Positions 8,890 through 20,829 are shown, counted from the stretch's first letter. The stretch is DNA of 64,000 bases from Cellulomonas cellasea (GCF_006538745.1 NZ_BJLR01000019.1:186001-250000), one strand, 5' to 3'. A program made the numbers and translations. The notes: generated from the letters alone by a model not told the origin.

Positions 8890-9987
8890 TCAGCGGACCC
8901 GGACGCCCCGCAGCACGACGGCCGACGGCGCCGCGAGCACGTCGACGTCGGTGCGCGGGTCGGTCGCGTACACCACGAGGTCGGCGCTCGCGCCCTCGTC
9001 GAGCGCCTCGACCCCGAGCCACGCGCGGGTCCGCCAGCTCGCCGCGGCGACCACGTCCGCGGCCGGGATCCCCGCGCGCACCATCTCGCGCGTCTCGTCG
9101 GCGATCCGCCCGTGCGCGATCGTCCCGCCCGCGTCGGTCCCGACGAGGACCGGGACGCCGGCGTCGTGCAGGTCGCGCACCTGGTCGTACCGGCGCGCGT
9201 GCAGGCGGCGCATGCGCGCGGCGAACAGGGGATAGCTCACCGCCTGGGCGGCGATCGCCTCGAACTGCGCGACCTGGAGCAGCGTCGCGGTCACGGGCAC
9301 GCCGTCCGCCGCGAGCCGCGCGATCTGCTCGGGCGTCGCGCCGGTCGCGTGCTCGAGGCAGTCGACCCCCGCGTCGAGCAGCGCGTCGACGGACTCGGTC
9401 GCGAACGTGTGCGCGGTCACCCGGGCACCCTCGGCGTGCGCGGCGGCCACCGCCTCGGCGAGCACGTCGGCCGGCCACAGCGGGCGCAGGTCACCGTCGG
9501 CGCCCAGGTCGCGGTCGATCCAGTCGGCGACGAGCTTGACCCAGCCGTCGCCGCGCCGGGCCTCCTCGGCGACCGCCGCGGGCAGCTCCGTGACGTCGGC
9601 GAGCTCGCGACCGTAGTGGCGCAGGTACCGCTTCGGACGCGCGAGGTGGTGGCCGGCCCGGATCAGGCGCGGCAGGTCGGTGCGCCCGTGCACCCACGAG
9701 GTGTCGGCGGGCGACCCAGCGTCGCGCACGAGCAGCACCCCCGAGTCGCGGTCGGCCACGGCCTGCTGCTCCGCGGTGGCCGCGTCGACGGGTCCGTCCG
9801 CGGCGAGCCCGATGTGGCAGTGCACGTCCACGAGCCCGGGCACCGCGACCCCGTCGAGCACCTCGACGTCCGTCGCCGACGGGCGCGTGAGCGTGAGCCG
9901 CCCGCCGACGACCCACGCCTCCCCCACCTCGCGCTCGTCGTCCAGGACGACGGTGCCGCGCAGGTGCAGCACGGGCGCGGCGGTCAC
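8890..9987 (-). CDS. Metal-dependent amidohydrolase of unknown substrate
   Basis: A TIM-barrel amidohydrolase, about 365 residues. The metal site can be read in order: PGLVDVHCHIG (HxH), a possible bridging Lys in DGWVKLVADW, RVTAHTFATE, CLEHATGATPEQ and VGTDAGGTIAHG (Asp). It resembles imidazolonepropionase/prolidase-type members of the superfamily but no substrate can be assigned. It corresponds in position to M. tuberculosis Rv2915c between ffh and rpsP, so it is old core content. GTG 9987 (GGA 8 nt upstream) is preferred to GTG 10002; the choice changes five residues. Confidence 0.85.
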   Translation of the reverse strand: MTAAPVLHLRGTVVLDDEREVGEAWVVGGRLTLTRPSATDVEVLDGVAVPGLVDVHCHIGLAADGPVDAATAEQQAVADRDSGVLLVRDAGSPADTSWVHGRTDLPRLIRAGHHLARPKRYLRHYGRELADVTELPAAVAEEARRGDGWVKLVADWIDRDLGADGDLRPLWPADVLAEAVAAAHAEGARVTAHTFATESVDALLDAGVDCLEHATGATPEQIARLAADGVPVTATLLQVAQFEAIAAQAVSYPLFAARMRRLHARRYDQVRDLHDAGVPVLVGTDAGGTIAHGRIADETREMVRAGIPAADVVAAASWRTRAWLGVEALDEGASADLVVYATDPRTDVDVLAAPSAVVLRGVRVR

Positions 9988-10020
9988 GGGCGTCCGGCCC
10001 ACGTCGGCGCGAGGAGCACG

Positions 10021-11628
10021 TCAGCGCCCGAGCAGCTTGTCCAGGCCGGGCGGCAGCTGGAGCGCGGCGGGGTCGACCTGCTCCGGCGCGGCAGGCTGGC
10101 CGAGGCCGAACGCGGAGCCCTGCGGCGCGCGCGGGGTCGTCCCGGCCGCCCGGTCCGCCGCCAGACGCTCCTGCTCGGCGCGCTTCGCGGGGTTGCCCGA
10201 CTTGCCCTTGGCCTTGCGCGCGGGCGGTGCGACGCGACCGCGCGACTTCTTGCCACCCATGCCGGGCAGGTTCCCCATGCCGGGCATCGGCATGCCGCCG
10301 CCGCGCGCCATCTGCTTCATCATCTTCTGCGCGCCCTCGAACCGGTCGAGGAGCTGGTTGACGTCGGTCGCCGTCGTGCCGGAGCCGCGCGCGATGCGCG
10401 AGCGCCGGGAGCCGTTGATCATCTTGGGGCTGCGGCGCTCGGCGGGCGTCATCGACCGGATGATCGCCTCGATGCGGTCGACCTCGCGCTCGTCGAAGTT
10501 CTCGAGCGCCTCCCGCATCTGGCCCATGCCCGGCAGCATGCCGAGCATCTTCTTCATCGAGCCCATGTTCTTCATGGCCTGCATCTGCTGCAGGAAGTCC
10601 TCGAGCGTGAAGTCCTCGCCGCTCGCGAGCTTGCCGGCCATCGCCTCGGCCTGGTCGGCGTCGAACGCCTTCTCGGCCTGCTCGATGAGGGTCAGCACGT
10701 CACCCATGTCGAGGATGCGCGACGCCATCCGGTCGGGGTGGAAGACCTCGAAGTCGGTGAGCTTCTCGCCCGTCGACGCGAACAGGATGGGCCGGCCCGT
10801 GACGCTCGCGACCGAGAGCGCGGCACCACCGCGCGCGTCGCCGTCGAGCTTCGACAGGACCACGCCGGTGAAGTCGACACCCTCGGCGAACGCCTGCGCG
10901 GTCGCGACGGCGTCCTGGCCGATCATCGCGTCGATCACGAAGAGGATCTCGTCGGGGCTGACCGCGTCGCGGATGTCGGCGGCCTGCTGCATGAGGTCCG
11001 CGTCGACGCCGAGGCGCCCGGCGGTGTCGACGATCACCACGTCGTGCTGGCGCGCGCGTGCCGTCGCGAGGCCCTCGCGCGCGACCGCGACCGGGTCGCC
11101 GCCTGCGATCCCCGAGAGGTCCTCGCTCCCCTGGTTGCCGCGGTGCGGGGCGAAGACCGGCACGCCGGCGCGCTGACCGACGACCTCGAGCTGCGTCACG
11201 GCGTTGGGCCGCTGGAGGTCCGCGGCGACGAGCAGCGGGGTGTGCCCCTGGCCACGCAGGTGCAGCGCGAGCTTGCCCGCGAGCGTCGTCTTGCCCGCAC
11301 CCTGGAGGCCCGCGAGCATGATGACGCTCGGCGGGGTCTTCGCGAGGCGCAGCGGCCGGTTCTGGCCGCCGAGGATCGAGACGAGCTCGTCGTTGACGAT
11401 CTTGACGACCTGCTGCGCGGGGTTCAGCGCACCCGAGACCTCGGCCGAGAGCGCACGCTCGCGCACCGCGCCGGTGAACGCGCGCACGACGGGGACGGCG
11501 ACGTCGGCATCGAGCAGGGCCCGGCGGATCTCGCGCACGGTGGCGTCGATGTCCGCCTCGGACAGCTTGCCCTTGGTGCGCAGGTTCTTGAAGGTGGATG
11601 TCAGTCTGTCGGACAGGGTGGCGAACAC
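10021..11628 (-). CDS. ffh: Signal recognition particle protein Ffh
   Basis: The GTPase of the signal recognition particle, which binds 4.5S RNA and signal sequences and docks with FtsY. N-domain residues 1-90; G-domain P-loop LAGLQGAGKTTLAGKL near 107, DTAGRLGVD near 190, and TKLD-type VVLSKLDGDARGG near 243. The Met-rich M-domain (MQAMKNMGSMKKMLGMLPGM) runs from about 325 to 450. The 535-residue length includes a basic, Gly/Ala-rich tail after the M-domain. Confidence 0.97.
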   Translation of the reverse strand: MFATLSDRLTSTFKNLRTKGKLSEADIDATVREIRRALLDADVAVPVVRAFTGAVRERALSAEVSGALNPAQQVVKIVNDELVSILGGQNRPLRLAKTPPSVIMLAGLQGAGKTTLAGKLALHLRGQGHTPLLVAADLQRPNAVTQLEVVGQRAGVPVFAPHRGNQGSEDLSGIAGGDPVAVAREGLATARARQHDVVIVDTAGRLGVDADLMQQAADIRDAVSPDEILFVIDAMIGQDAVATAQAFAEGVDFTGVVLSKLDGDARGGAALSVASVTGRPILFASTGEKLTDFEVFHPDRMASRILDMGDVLTLIEQAEKAFDADQAEAMAGKLASGEDFTLEDFLQQMQAMKNMGSMKKMLGMLPGMGQMREALENFDEREVDRIEAIIRSMTPAERRSPKMINGSRRSRIARGSGTTATDVNQLLDRFEGAQKMMKQMARGGGMPMPGMGNLPGMGGKKSRGRVAPPARKAKGKSGNPAKRAEQERLAADRAAGTTPRAPQGSAFGLGQPAAPEQVDPAALQLPPGLDKLLGR

Positions 11629-11656
11629 CGCTCGATCCTCACGCTCTCCTCGCCGA

Positions 11657-13456
11657 TCACGGACGGTCCAGGGTACCTGCCAGCCGGTCGCCCGCCCGCG
11701 CCGTCGCGGCGTCGACGAGCCGCTCGCGCCAGGCGCTCCACGCGGTCGGCCCCGCGGCGGTCGCGTCGGCCTCCGTGAGCGAGCGCAGCAGCCCGAGCAG
11801 GTCGGCCCGGTGGTCGACCGCCTCGAGCAGCCGGTCCGTCGTCGCGGGGTCGTCCGGGTCCGCCGTCGTCGCGAGGTCGGCGAGCGTCAGGTGGTGCCGG
11901 ACGAGGCGTGCCACGTCGTCGGCGTCCTGCTCGCTGAAGCCCATCCGCAGCACGATCGGCCCCGCGAGCCGGGCCCCCTCGGTCGAGTGGTCCCCTGCGC
12001 CGGCGCGCTTGCCGATGTCGTGCAGCAGTGCCGCGAGCAGCAGCAGGTCGCTGCGCTCGACGCTGCGCTTGTCCCGGCTCGCGAGCGCGACGGTCTCGAC
12101 GAGGTGCCGGTCGACCGTGTGGCGGTGGATCGCCGAGCGCTGCGGGCGGTTGCGCACCCCGGCCCACTCGGGGATCCACGTCGTGACGACGCCCGCCAGG
12201 TCGAGCGCCTCCCAGACCGGGACCTGCGCGTGCCCCGACCCGAGCAGCTGGAGCAACGACGTCCGGGCGGCCTTGGGCCACGGCCTCGGCAGCGGCGGGG
12301 TCTGCGTGAGGCTCGCGACGGTGACCGGCGAGAGGGGCAGGCCCGTGCGGGCGGCGGTCGCGGCGGCGCGCAGCGACAGGATCGGGTCGAGGGCCGGGCG
12401 CGCGTCGACGGCGAGCACGATCTCGCCGTCGTGCTCGACGAGCCCCTCCCCGATCGGCCGCAGCAGCGGCGCCCCCCGCCGGCCCCGCACGAGCACGGGA
12501 CGGCGCACGAGCGGGCGCTGCAGCGCCTGGCGCGCGTTGCGGACCGTCGAGTCGAGCGCGTAGGAGATGATCCGGCCCGCCTCCGCGAGGCTCGCGAGCA
12601 GGTCGTCGCGGTCGTCGAAGCCGGTGAGCGCCGCGACCTCGTCCTGGTCGGCGGCGAGCAGGCGGTTGGTGTGCCGGCGCGTCGCGACCTGGACCGCGTC
12701 GCGCACGTCGAGCAGGTGCGCGTACGCGTTGTCGACCGCGCCGTGCGGGCGGTCCGTGAGCCACGTCGCGGCGAGCGCCGAGAGGACGACGGCGTCGCGG
12801 ATCCCGCCCCGGGCCTCCTTGAGGTCCGGCTCGATGAGGTAGGCGAGCTCGCCGTGGCGCTCGGCGCGCTGCCGGGTCGACGCGAGCAGCTCGGGCAGCC
12901 GCCGGCGGGCCGCCGAGCGCCAGTCCGCGAGCAGCGCCGACTTCGCGCGGTGCACGACGAGGTGGTCGCCCGCGACGGGGACCAGGTCGAGCAGCCCGAC
13001 CGCCGCCGGCAGGTCCTTCGAGGCGACCTGGCGGCACTGCGCGAGCGAGCGCACCGAGTGGTCGAGGTCGAGGCCCGCGTCCCAGATCGGGTACCAGAGC
13101 CGCTGCGCGAGCGCCGAGACCTCCTCCGCGGAGTGCCCGCGCCCCTCGTGCACGAGCAGCAGGTCGAGGTCGCTGACCGGGCTCGCGTCCCCGCGCCCGA
13201 CGCTGCCGACGGCGCCGAGCGCGATCCCGCTGACGTCGCGGCCCGCGGTGGCCTCGTCCCACAGCTCCGCGAGCCGGCGGTGGACGAGCTCGACCCCGGC
13301 GACCCGGCGTGCGACCCCGTCGCTGCCCGGGCCGGTGAGACCGGCGGCGAGCGCGAGCCGTTCCGCCCGGAGGCCCCGCACCCCTGTCGAGGGGCGCGGG
13401 GCCTCGGGCGACCCGTCGCCGGCCGCGCCCCCTGCGGGCGACCGTGACTGCGTCAT
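11657..13456 (-). CDS. glnD: PII nucleotidyltransferase GlnD without ACT domains
   Basis: Modifies and demodifies the PII protein encoded just upstream. The nucleotidyltransferase site [18 protein letters not shown] spans about residues 84-101, and the HD hydrolase motif [14 protein letters not shown] lies near 474-487. The protein ends at 599 residues, soon after the HD domain. E. coli GlnD (about 890) and mycobacterial GlnD (about 800) continue with two glutamine-sensing ACT domains; here only 28 bp remain before ffh. The start ATG 13456 follows glnB by 22 nt; upstream in-frame sequence belongs to glnB in another frame. Confidence 0.9.
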   Translation of the reverse strand: MTQSRSPAGGAAGDGSPEAPRPSTGVRGLRAERLALAAGLTGPGSDGVARRVAGVELVHRRLAELWDEATAGRDVSGIALGAVGSVGRGDASPVSDLDLLLVHEGRGHSAEEVSALAQRLWYPIWDAGLDLDHSVRSLAQCRQVASKDLPAAVGLLDLVPVAGDHLVVHRAKSALLADWRSAARRRLPELLASTRQRAERHGELAYLIEPDLKEARGGIRDAVVLSALAATWLTDRPHGAVDNAYAHLLDVRDAVQVATRRHTNRLLAADQDEVAALTGFDDRDDLLASLAEAGRIISYALDSTVRNARQALQRPLVRRPVLVRGRRGAPLLRPIGEGLVEHDGEIVLAVDARPALDPILSLRAAATAARTGLPLSPVTVASLTQTPPLPRPWPKAARTSLLQLLGSGHAQVPVWEALDLAGVVTTWIPEWAGVRNRPQRSAIHRHTVDRHLVETVALASRDKRSVERSDLLLLAALLHDIGKRAGAGDHSTEGARLAGPIVLRMGFSEQDADDVARLVRHHLTLADLATTADPDDPATTDRLLEAVDHRADLLGLLRSLTEADATAAGPTAWSAWRERLVDAATARAGDRLAGTLDRP

Positions 13457-13478
13457 CTGCTGGTGTCTGCTGCCCGGC

Positions 13479-15121
<1,643 letters not shown>

Positions 15122-15203
15122 CTGGATTGCCTTCCTTCGCCAGCCGGGCGGCCGGGTCGGGCACAACCTTCGGGGAGGGGAGTTTCACCGGGAGGCCGGA
15201 CGG

Positions 15204-15250
15204 GTTACGCGCACGTGACAGCGCCGCCCCCCACGTAAACGTTGCGTTTC
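15204..15250 (-). promoter_or_regulatory. GlnR-like half sites upstream of amt
   Basis: The Streptomyces/Mycobacterium GlnR consensus is gTnAc-n6-GaAAc. On the minus strand I see GAAAC-n6-TTTAC at 15250-15235 and GTCAC-n6-GTAAC at 15219-15204, both with correct 6-nt spacing. The first pair sits in a locally AT-richer patch about 115 nt before amt. No regulator gene is in the window, so GlnR control is inference. Confidence 0.4.
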
Positions 15251-15277
15251 GTGCTGGGCAGAGGTCCAGGAACCGGG

Positions 15278-16546
15278 TCAGACCTGGAGGAGTCCGTCGA
15301 CGAAGTCCTCGGGGTCGAACGGGGCCAGGTCGTCGGGCCCCTCGCCGAGGCCGACGAGCTTGACGGGCACCCCGAGCTGGCGCTGGACCGCGACGACGAT
15401 GCCGCCCTTGGCGGTCCCGTCGAGCTTGGTCAGGACGATGCCGGTGACCCCCGCGACCTCGGCGAAGACCTTGGCCTGGTTGAGGCCGTTCTGGCCGGTC
15501 GTGGCGTCGAGCACCAGCAGGACCTCGGAGAGCGGCGCCTCGCGCGTGATGACGCGCGTGATCTTGCCGAGCTCGTCCATGAGGCCTGCCTTGTTCTGCA
15601 GGCGGCCCGCGGTGTCGACGAGGACGACGTCGAACTGCTCGCGCACGCCGGTGCGGACCGCGTCGAACGCGACCGCGGCGGGGTCGGCGCCGTCGCGGTC
15701 CGAGCGGACGGTCGGTACGCCGACCCGCGAGCCCCAGGTCTCGAGCTGGTCGGCGGCGGCGGCCCGGAACGTGTCCGCGGCACCGAGGACGACGGTGCGC
15801 CCCTCCGCGACCAGGACACGCGCGAGCTTGCCGACGGTCGTGGTCTTGCCGGTGCCGTTGACGCCCACGACGAGCACGACGGCGGGCACGTGCGGGCGGG
15901 CGGCGCCGTCGGTGTCCTCGTCGGCGTCGCCGGCCACCGCCGCCGCGAGCGCCGACGGCGGGGTCGTCGCGAGCGAGCGGTCGAGGGTCGGGTCGACGAG
16001 CGCGACGAGCTGCTCGCGCAGCAGCACCCGGACGTGCGCCGGGTCCTTGACGCCCTGCACGCGGACCTGGGTGCGCAGCGCGTCGATCAGCTCGCCCGCG
16101 GGGCCCGCGCCCATGTCGGCGAGGAGCAGCGTCTCCTCGAGCTCGTCCCAGTCGTCCTCGGAGAGGTGGTCGCGCGAGAGGACCGCGAGCAGGCGCGTGC
16201 CGAGCGGCGAGCCCGAGCGGGCGAGGCGGTCCCGGAGGCGCGCGAGACGCCCGGCGGCGGGCGCCGGGACCTCGAAGCCGACGACCTCGTCGAGGTCCGG
16301 GACGACCTCGAGGTCCTCCGCGGCGGTCGTGGTGCCCGGCGCGACGGGTGGGCGCTCGAGCGTCGTGGTGCCGGCGCCCCCGGACGGCTCGGCGGCTCCC
16401 CCGCCGCGTCCGGCGCGTGCGGCGTCGTCCGGGGCACCGGGCCGCGGGCCGGAGCCCGGGCGGCGGCGGCGCGCGACGAGCACCCCGGCGATCGCCGCGA
16501 GGACGGGCACGCCGACGAACAGGGCTGTCAGGAGGTCGTTGTCCAC
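15278..16546 (-). CDS. ftsY: Signal recognition particle receptor FtsY
   Basis: SRP receptor GTPase that delivers ribosomes to the translocon. An N-terminal membrane segment LLTALFVGVPVLAAIAGVLV is followed by a Pro/Gly-rich linker, the N-domain (about 95-190) and the G-domain: VVGVNGTGKTTTVGKLA near 226, DTFRAAAADQLETW, LVDTAGRLQNKAGLM and VLTKLDGTAKGG. Actinobacterial FtsY often has this single N-terminal anchor. GTG start, 422 residues. It sits between amt and smc as in M. tuberculosis. Confidence 0.96.
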   Translation of the reverse strand: MDNDLLTALFVGVPVLAAIAGVLVARRRRPGSGPRPGAPDDAARAGRGGGAAEPSGGAGTTTLERPPVAPGTTTAAEDLEVVPDLDEVVGFEVPAPAAGRLARLRDRLARSGSPLGTRLLAVLSRDHLSEDDWDELEETLLLADMGAGPAGELIDALRTQVRVQGVKDPAHVRVLLREQLVALVDPTLDRSLATTPPSALAAAVAGDADEDTDGAARPHVPAVVLVVGVNGTGKTTTVGKLARVLVAEGRTVVLGAADTFRAAAADQLETWGSRVGVPTVRSDRDGADPAAVAFDAVRTGVREQFDVVLVDTAGRLQNKAGLMDELGKITRVITREAPLSEVLLVLDATTGQNGLNQAKVFAEVAGVTGIVLTKLDGTAKGGIVVAVQRQLGVPVKLVGLGEGPDDLAPFDPEDFVDGLLQV

Positions 16547-16662
16547 GGGATCAGTCTCTCAGCACCGGCACGGCTCCGGCGCGGGTCGGCTCCGGGACGC
16601 CACGGCTCGGCGCTGCTCGGCTCCGGTGCGGCGCGGGGACGTCGCGGTCGCGTCCGGCAGGG

Positions 16663-16992
16663 TCAGACGGGACGCCGCGTGAGCTCGTGCACCGAGCGGA
16701 CGGCCTTCTGCTTGGCCTTGCCGAGCGTGTCGCGCAGCTCGTCGACGTGCAGGTAGCCGTCCTCGTCGACCTGGGTCGCGAGCAGGAACTCGTCGAGCGG
16801 CACGTCGACGGGCTCGGCGTCGAACAGCTCGGCGTCCAGGCGCGCGGACGCGGGGTCGCGGCGCGCGGCCAGGCCGGCGCGCAGGTCACGGAGGAAGGAG
16901 GGGTCAGCGCCGTTGCTCGTGGCGCTGGCCACCAGCGCGACGACGCCTGCGGCGACGAGCGCGACGAGGGTCCAGACGATCAGCGCAGTCAT
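16663..16992 (-). CDS. Small single-pass membrane protein of unknown function
   Basis: A 109-residue protein with one N-terminal hydrophobic helix (about residues 3-24, MTALIVWTLVALVAAGVVAL) and a soluble tail rich in Asp/Glu/Leu and then Lys/Arg. I do not recognise a family. Codon usage is normal for the region and it lies between smc and ftsY in the same direction, with about 115 bp to ftsY and 166 bp to smc. Confidence 0.7.
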   Translation of the reverse strand: MTALIVWTLVALVAAGVVALVASATSNGADPSFLRDLRAGLAARRDPASARLDAELFDAEPVDVPLDEFLLATQVDEDGYLHVDELRDTLGKAKQKAVRSVHELTRRPV

Positions 16993-17158
16993 GGGATCAT
17001 TATCGGGCTCTCACGTGGCCGCGTCCCGGGCTGCCGCGCGGTCTGTGCGCAACGCCACACAACCTTCACGCGACCGGCGCAACGACGCGGCGCGGGACGC
17101 CGCCGGACGGGCCGTGGATCGACGCCCGGCGGCGCTGTCGGGCCCGCCGGCACGCCGC

Positions 17159-20100
17159 TCAGGCCGAGACGTCCTCGCGCATGCGCTGGCTGATCACGGT
17201 CGTCACGCCGTCGCCGCGCATGGTCACGCCGTACAGCGCGTCGGCGATCTCCATCGTGCGCTTCTGGTGCGTCACGACGATGAGCTGGGAGTCCTCCTGC
17301 AGCTCGCGGAAGATCTCGAGGAGCCGGCCCAGGTTCGCGTCATCGAGCGCGGCCTCGACCTCGTCCATGACGTAGAACGGGCTCGGGCGCGCCTTGAAGA
17401 TCGCGACCAGCAGGGCCACCGCGGTGAGCGAGCGCTCGCCGCCCGAGAGCAGCGACAGGCGCTTGACCTTCTTGCCCGCGGGCCGCGCCTCGACCTCGAT
17501 GCCGGTCGTGAGCATGTTCGCGGGGTCGGTGAGCACGAGGCGACCCTCACCGCCGGGGAACAGGCGCGGGAACACGACGTCGAACGCCGCCGCGGTGTCG
17601 CGGTATGCGTCGGTGAACACCTGCTCGACGCGCTCGTCGATCTCGCGGACGATCTCGAGCAGGTCGGCGCGCGACCGCTTGAGGTCCGCGAGCTGCTCGA
17701 CGAGGAACTTGTGGCGCTCCTCGAGCGCGGCGAACTCCTCGAGCGCGAGCGGGTTGACGCGGCCGAGCAGCGACAGCGCGCGCTCGGCGCCCCGCAGCCG
17801 CTTCTCCTGCTGCTCGCGCACGTACGGCACCTCGGTCGGCGCCTCGGGGTCCGGCTCGGCGCCGGGCGCGAGCACGACGGGGACGCCGCGATGCGGCCCG
17901 TACTCCTCGAGCAGCACGGCGGGGTCGAGCCCGAGGTCCTCGACCGCGCGGGTCTGGAGCTGCTCGATGCGCAGGAGCTGCTGGGCGCGGGCGACCTCGT
18001 CGCGGTGGGCGACGTCCGTCAGCTCCGCGAGCTCCTTCGTGCGCTGCTCGACCTCCGCGCGGACCTGCGTCAACGCCGCCTCGCGCTCCGTGCGTGCCGC
18101 CTCGGCCGCCGCACGCTCGTCCGCCGCGCGCGCGAGGGAGCCCTCGAGCGCGGTGAGCGCCTGCTCGGCACCCGCGCGCACCGCATGGGCCAGCCGGGCC
18201 TGCCGCACGCGGGCCCGCTCGCGCTCGGCGGCCCGCTCGCGCGCGGCGCGCTCGGCCCGGGCGGCCCGTTCGAGCGACTCGGCCCGGCCGGAGAGCGCCC
18301 GGGCCCGCTCCTCGCTCGTGCGCAGCGTCAGGCGCGCCTCGGTCTCGCGGGCGCGCGCGGCGGTCGCGAGCCCGGCGAGGCGGTCGCGGTCGGCGGTGCC
18401 CTCGGCGATCGCGGCCTCGGTCTCGGCCGGCTCGGTCTCGGCGGCGGCGAGCCGCTCGGTGAGCTCCGCGAGCTCGTCGGCGCCGACCGCGAGCGTCGCG
18501 GTCGCCGCGTCGAGCGACGCCTGGACCCGCTCGGCCTCGGCGCGCGCCGCCCGGGCGGTCGCCCCGAGGTGGCCCAGCTGCTCGGCGACCGCGGCGAGCG
18601 CAGCGTCGGACTGGTTGAGCCGGTCGAGGGTCTCGTCGTAGCGGGCCTGCGCCGCGGCGTGCGCCTCGCGGGCCGCGGTGAGCTCGAAGCGGGCGCGCTC
18701 GCCCGCCGAGGTGGCCGCCGCCGAGCCGGTGCGGGCCTCGTCGAGCGCCTGCTGCAGGTGCAGCGCGCTCGGGGCCGTGGCCGAGCCGCCGGACGCCCGG
18801 TCGCGCGCGAGCACGTCGCCCGTCCGGGTCGCGACCACGAGGTGGGGGTGGGCGGCGACGACCGCGCGAGCGGCGGCCAGGTCGTCGACGACCACGACGT
18901 CCGCGAGCAGGCGGTCGAGCGACGAGCGCACGCTCGTGGGGGCCGTGACGAGGTCGACCGCGCGGTCCGCGCCGTCGGGGACGACCCCCGCGGTGAGCGG
19001 GTCACCCGGGGCCGGCGCGCCCCCGACGACGAGCGTCGCGCGCCCGGCGTCGTCGGTGCGCAGGCGGCGGATCGCGTCGACCGCCGCGTCGACCGACTCG
19101 ACCGCGACGGCGTCGGCGAGGTGGCCGAGCGCCGCGACGACCGCGTCCTCGTCGCGCGGGGCGACCTCGAGCAACGCCGCGAGCGACCCGATGGTGCCGG
19201 GCAGCCCGTCCGCCGCGAGCAGCGCCCCGGCGCCGTCCTTGCGCAGCAGGCTGAGCTCGAGGGTCTCGATGCGCGAGTCGAGCGCGGTGCGCTGCCGGTC
19301 CGCCGCCGTGACGGCCTCCTCGAGCGCGGCCAGGCGTGCGGCGGTCTCCTCGACGGCGTCGGCGGCGGCCTCGTGCTCCGCGTCGAGCCCCTCCTCGCCC
19401 TCCTCGACGCCCGCGACCTGCGTCTCGAGCGCCGCGAACTCGGTCGTCGCCTGGTGCCCGCGGCGCTCCGCCTCGGCGAGCGTCGTGCGCAGGCGGCCGA
19501 TCTCCGCCTCGGTGGCCTCGAGCCGGCTGCGGCGGGCCGCGACCTGGCCGGCGAGGCGCGCGAGCCCCTCCCGGCGGTCCGCCGCACCGCGCAGCGCCGT
19601 CGCGAGCTGCTTCTCCGCCGCCGTCGCGGCCGCCTCCGTGTCCGCCCGGTCGCGGGTTGCGGCTTCGAGCGCCGCGCGCGCGAGCTCGACCTCCGCGACG
19701 AGCTCCGCCTCGGCGGCGCGCACCCGCTCGGCCTGGGCCGCGAGGTCGTCGGGGTCCGAGCCGCCCGCACGCTCCGGCCCCGCGCTGCCGAGCAGCCGGA
19801 CCCGCTCGCCCGCGAGCGTCGCGGTGCCGCGCAGACGCTCGCGCAGCGACGACAGCCGGTACCAGACCTCGCTCGCCTCGCTCAGCGCCGGGGCGGCCTC
19901 GGCGGCCTCGCGCTCGAGCGTCGTGAGCCGCGCGCGGGCCTCCGCGAGCGTCGCCTCGACCTCGGTGCGCCGGGCCCGCAGCGCCGACTCGTCCGCGATC
20001 TCCTGCTCGAGGGTCGCGGACAGCTGCGCGAGGTCGTCGGCGAGGAGGCGGGCGCGCGCGTCGCGCAGGTCCGTCTGCACGACCTGGGCCTTGCGCGCGA

Positions 20101-20731
20101 CCTCGGCCTGGCGTCCGAGCGGGCCGAGCTGGCGGCGGATCTCCGCGGTCAGGTCGCCGAGCCGCGTGAGGTTCGCCTGCATGGCCTCGAGCTTGCGCAG
20201 CGCCTTGTCCTTGCGCTTGCGGTGCTTGAGGACCCCGGCGGCCTCCTCGATGAAGCCGCGCCGCTCCTCGGGCGTCGCGCGCAGGACCGCGTCGAGCTGG
20301 CCCTGGCCGACGATGACGTGCATCTCGCGGCCCAGGCCCGAGTCCGAGAGCAGGTCCTGGATGTCGAGCAGGCGGCAGCCCTGACCGTTGATCGCGTACT
20401 CGGAGCCGCCGTTGCGGAACAGCGTCCGGGAGATCGTGACCTCGGAGTACTCGATCGGCAGCGCGCCATCGGTGTTGTCGATCGTGAGCGCGACCTCCGC
20501 GCGGCCCAGCGGGGCGCGGCCCGCAGTGCCGGCGAAGATGACGTCCTCCATCTTGCCGCCGCGCAGCGACTTGGCGCCCTGCTCCCCCATGACCCACGCG
20601 AGCGCGTCGACGACGTTCGACTTGCCCGAGCCGTTGGGGCCGACGACGCACGTGACGCCCGGCTCGAAGCTCAGCGTCGTCGCCGAGGCGAACGACTTGA
20701 ACCCCCGCAGGGTCAGGGTCTTGAGGTGCAC
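17159..20731 (-). CDS. smc: Chromosome segregation ATPase SMC
   Basis: Full-length SMC (1190 residues), the motor of the bacterial condensin that aligns and compacts the replicated chromosome. Walker A CVVGPNGSGKSNVVDALAW starts near residue 30. Long coiled coils flank a hinge (about 515-670, from LAADGLPGTIGSLAAL to VATRTGDVLARD). The C-terminal signature LLSGGERSLTAVALLVAIF and Walker B FYVMDEVEAALDD complete the ATPase head. The kleisin ScpA and ScpB are not in the window. Confidence 0.97.
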   Translation of the reverse strand: MHLKTLTLRGFKSFASATTLSFEPGVTCVVGPNGSGKSNVVDALAWVMGEQGAKSLRGGKMEDVIFAGTAGRAPLGRAEVALTIDNTDGALPIEYSEVTISRTLFRNGGSEYAINGQGCRLLDIQDLLSDSGLGREMHVIVGQGQLDAVLRATPEERRGFIEEAAGVLKHRKRKDKALRKLEAMQANLTRLGDLTAEIRRQLGPLGRQAEVARKAQVVQTDLRDARARLLADDLAQLSATLEQEIADESALRARRTEVEATLAEARARLTTLEREAAEAAPALSEASEVWYRLSSLRERLRGTATLAGERVRLLGSAGPERAGGSDPDDLAAQAERVRAAEAELVAEVELARAALEAATRDRADTEAAATAAEKQLATALRGAADRREGLARLAGQVAARRSRLEATEAEIGRLRTTLAEAERRGHQATTEFAALETQVAGVEEGEEGLDAEHEAAADAVEETAARLAALEEAVTAADRQRTALDSRIETLELSLLRKDGAGALLAADGLPGTIGSLAALLEVAPRDEDAVVAALGHLADAVAVESVDAAVDAIRRLRTDDAGRATLVVGGAPAPGDPLTAGVVPDGADRAVDLVTAPTSVRSSLDRLLADVVVVDDLAAARAVVAAHPHLVVATRTGDVLARDRASGGSATAPSALHLQQALDEARTGSAAATSAGERARFELTAAREAHAAAQARYDETLDRLNQSDAALAAVAEQLGHLGATARAARAEAERVQASLDAATATLAVGADELAELTERLAAAETEPAETEAAIAEGTADRDRLAGLATAARARETEARLTLRTSEERARALSGRAESLERAARAERAARERAAERERARVRQARLAHAVRAGAEQALTALEGSLARAADERAAAEAARTEREAALTQVRAEVEQRTKELAELTDVAHRDEVARAQQLLRIEQLQTRAVEDLGLDPAVLLEEYGPHRGVPVVLAPGAEPDPEAPTEVPYVREQQEKRLRGAERALSLLGRVNPLALEEFAALEERHKFLVEQLADLKRSRADLLEIVREIDERVEQVFTDAYRDTAAAFDVVFPRLFPGGEGRLVLTDPANMLTTGIEVEARPAGKKVKRLSLLSGGERSLTAVALLVAIFKARPSPFYVMDEVEAALDDANLGRLLEIFRELQEDSQLIVVTHQKRTMEIADALYGVTMRGDGVTTVISQRMREDVSA

Positions 20732-20781
20732 GCCCCGAGCCTAGGTGCTCGGGAGCGGACCCCCGGGGACCCCGCCGACGC

Positions 20782-20829
20782 GCCGGGCCGGCCCGCTCCC
20801 CCGCGCGTGCGGGTGCGGACCGGCCCGGT
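20782..20829 (-). terminator. Putative GC-rich hairpin downstream of ndk
   Basis: GCCGGGCCGG (20782-20791) and CCGGCCCGGT (20820-20829) pair over 9-10 bp. A second short CCCGC/GCGGG stem lies between them. It starts about 50 nt after the ndk stop; there is no U-run, so support is moderate. Confidence 0.4.

Noticed and set aside
11629-13456. Frameshift as the cause of the short GlnD
   Set aside because: The stop follows the conserved post-HD segment and only 28 bp remain before the ffh start, so no out-of-frame ACT domain is left to recover.
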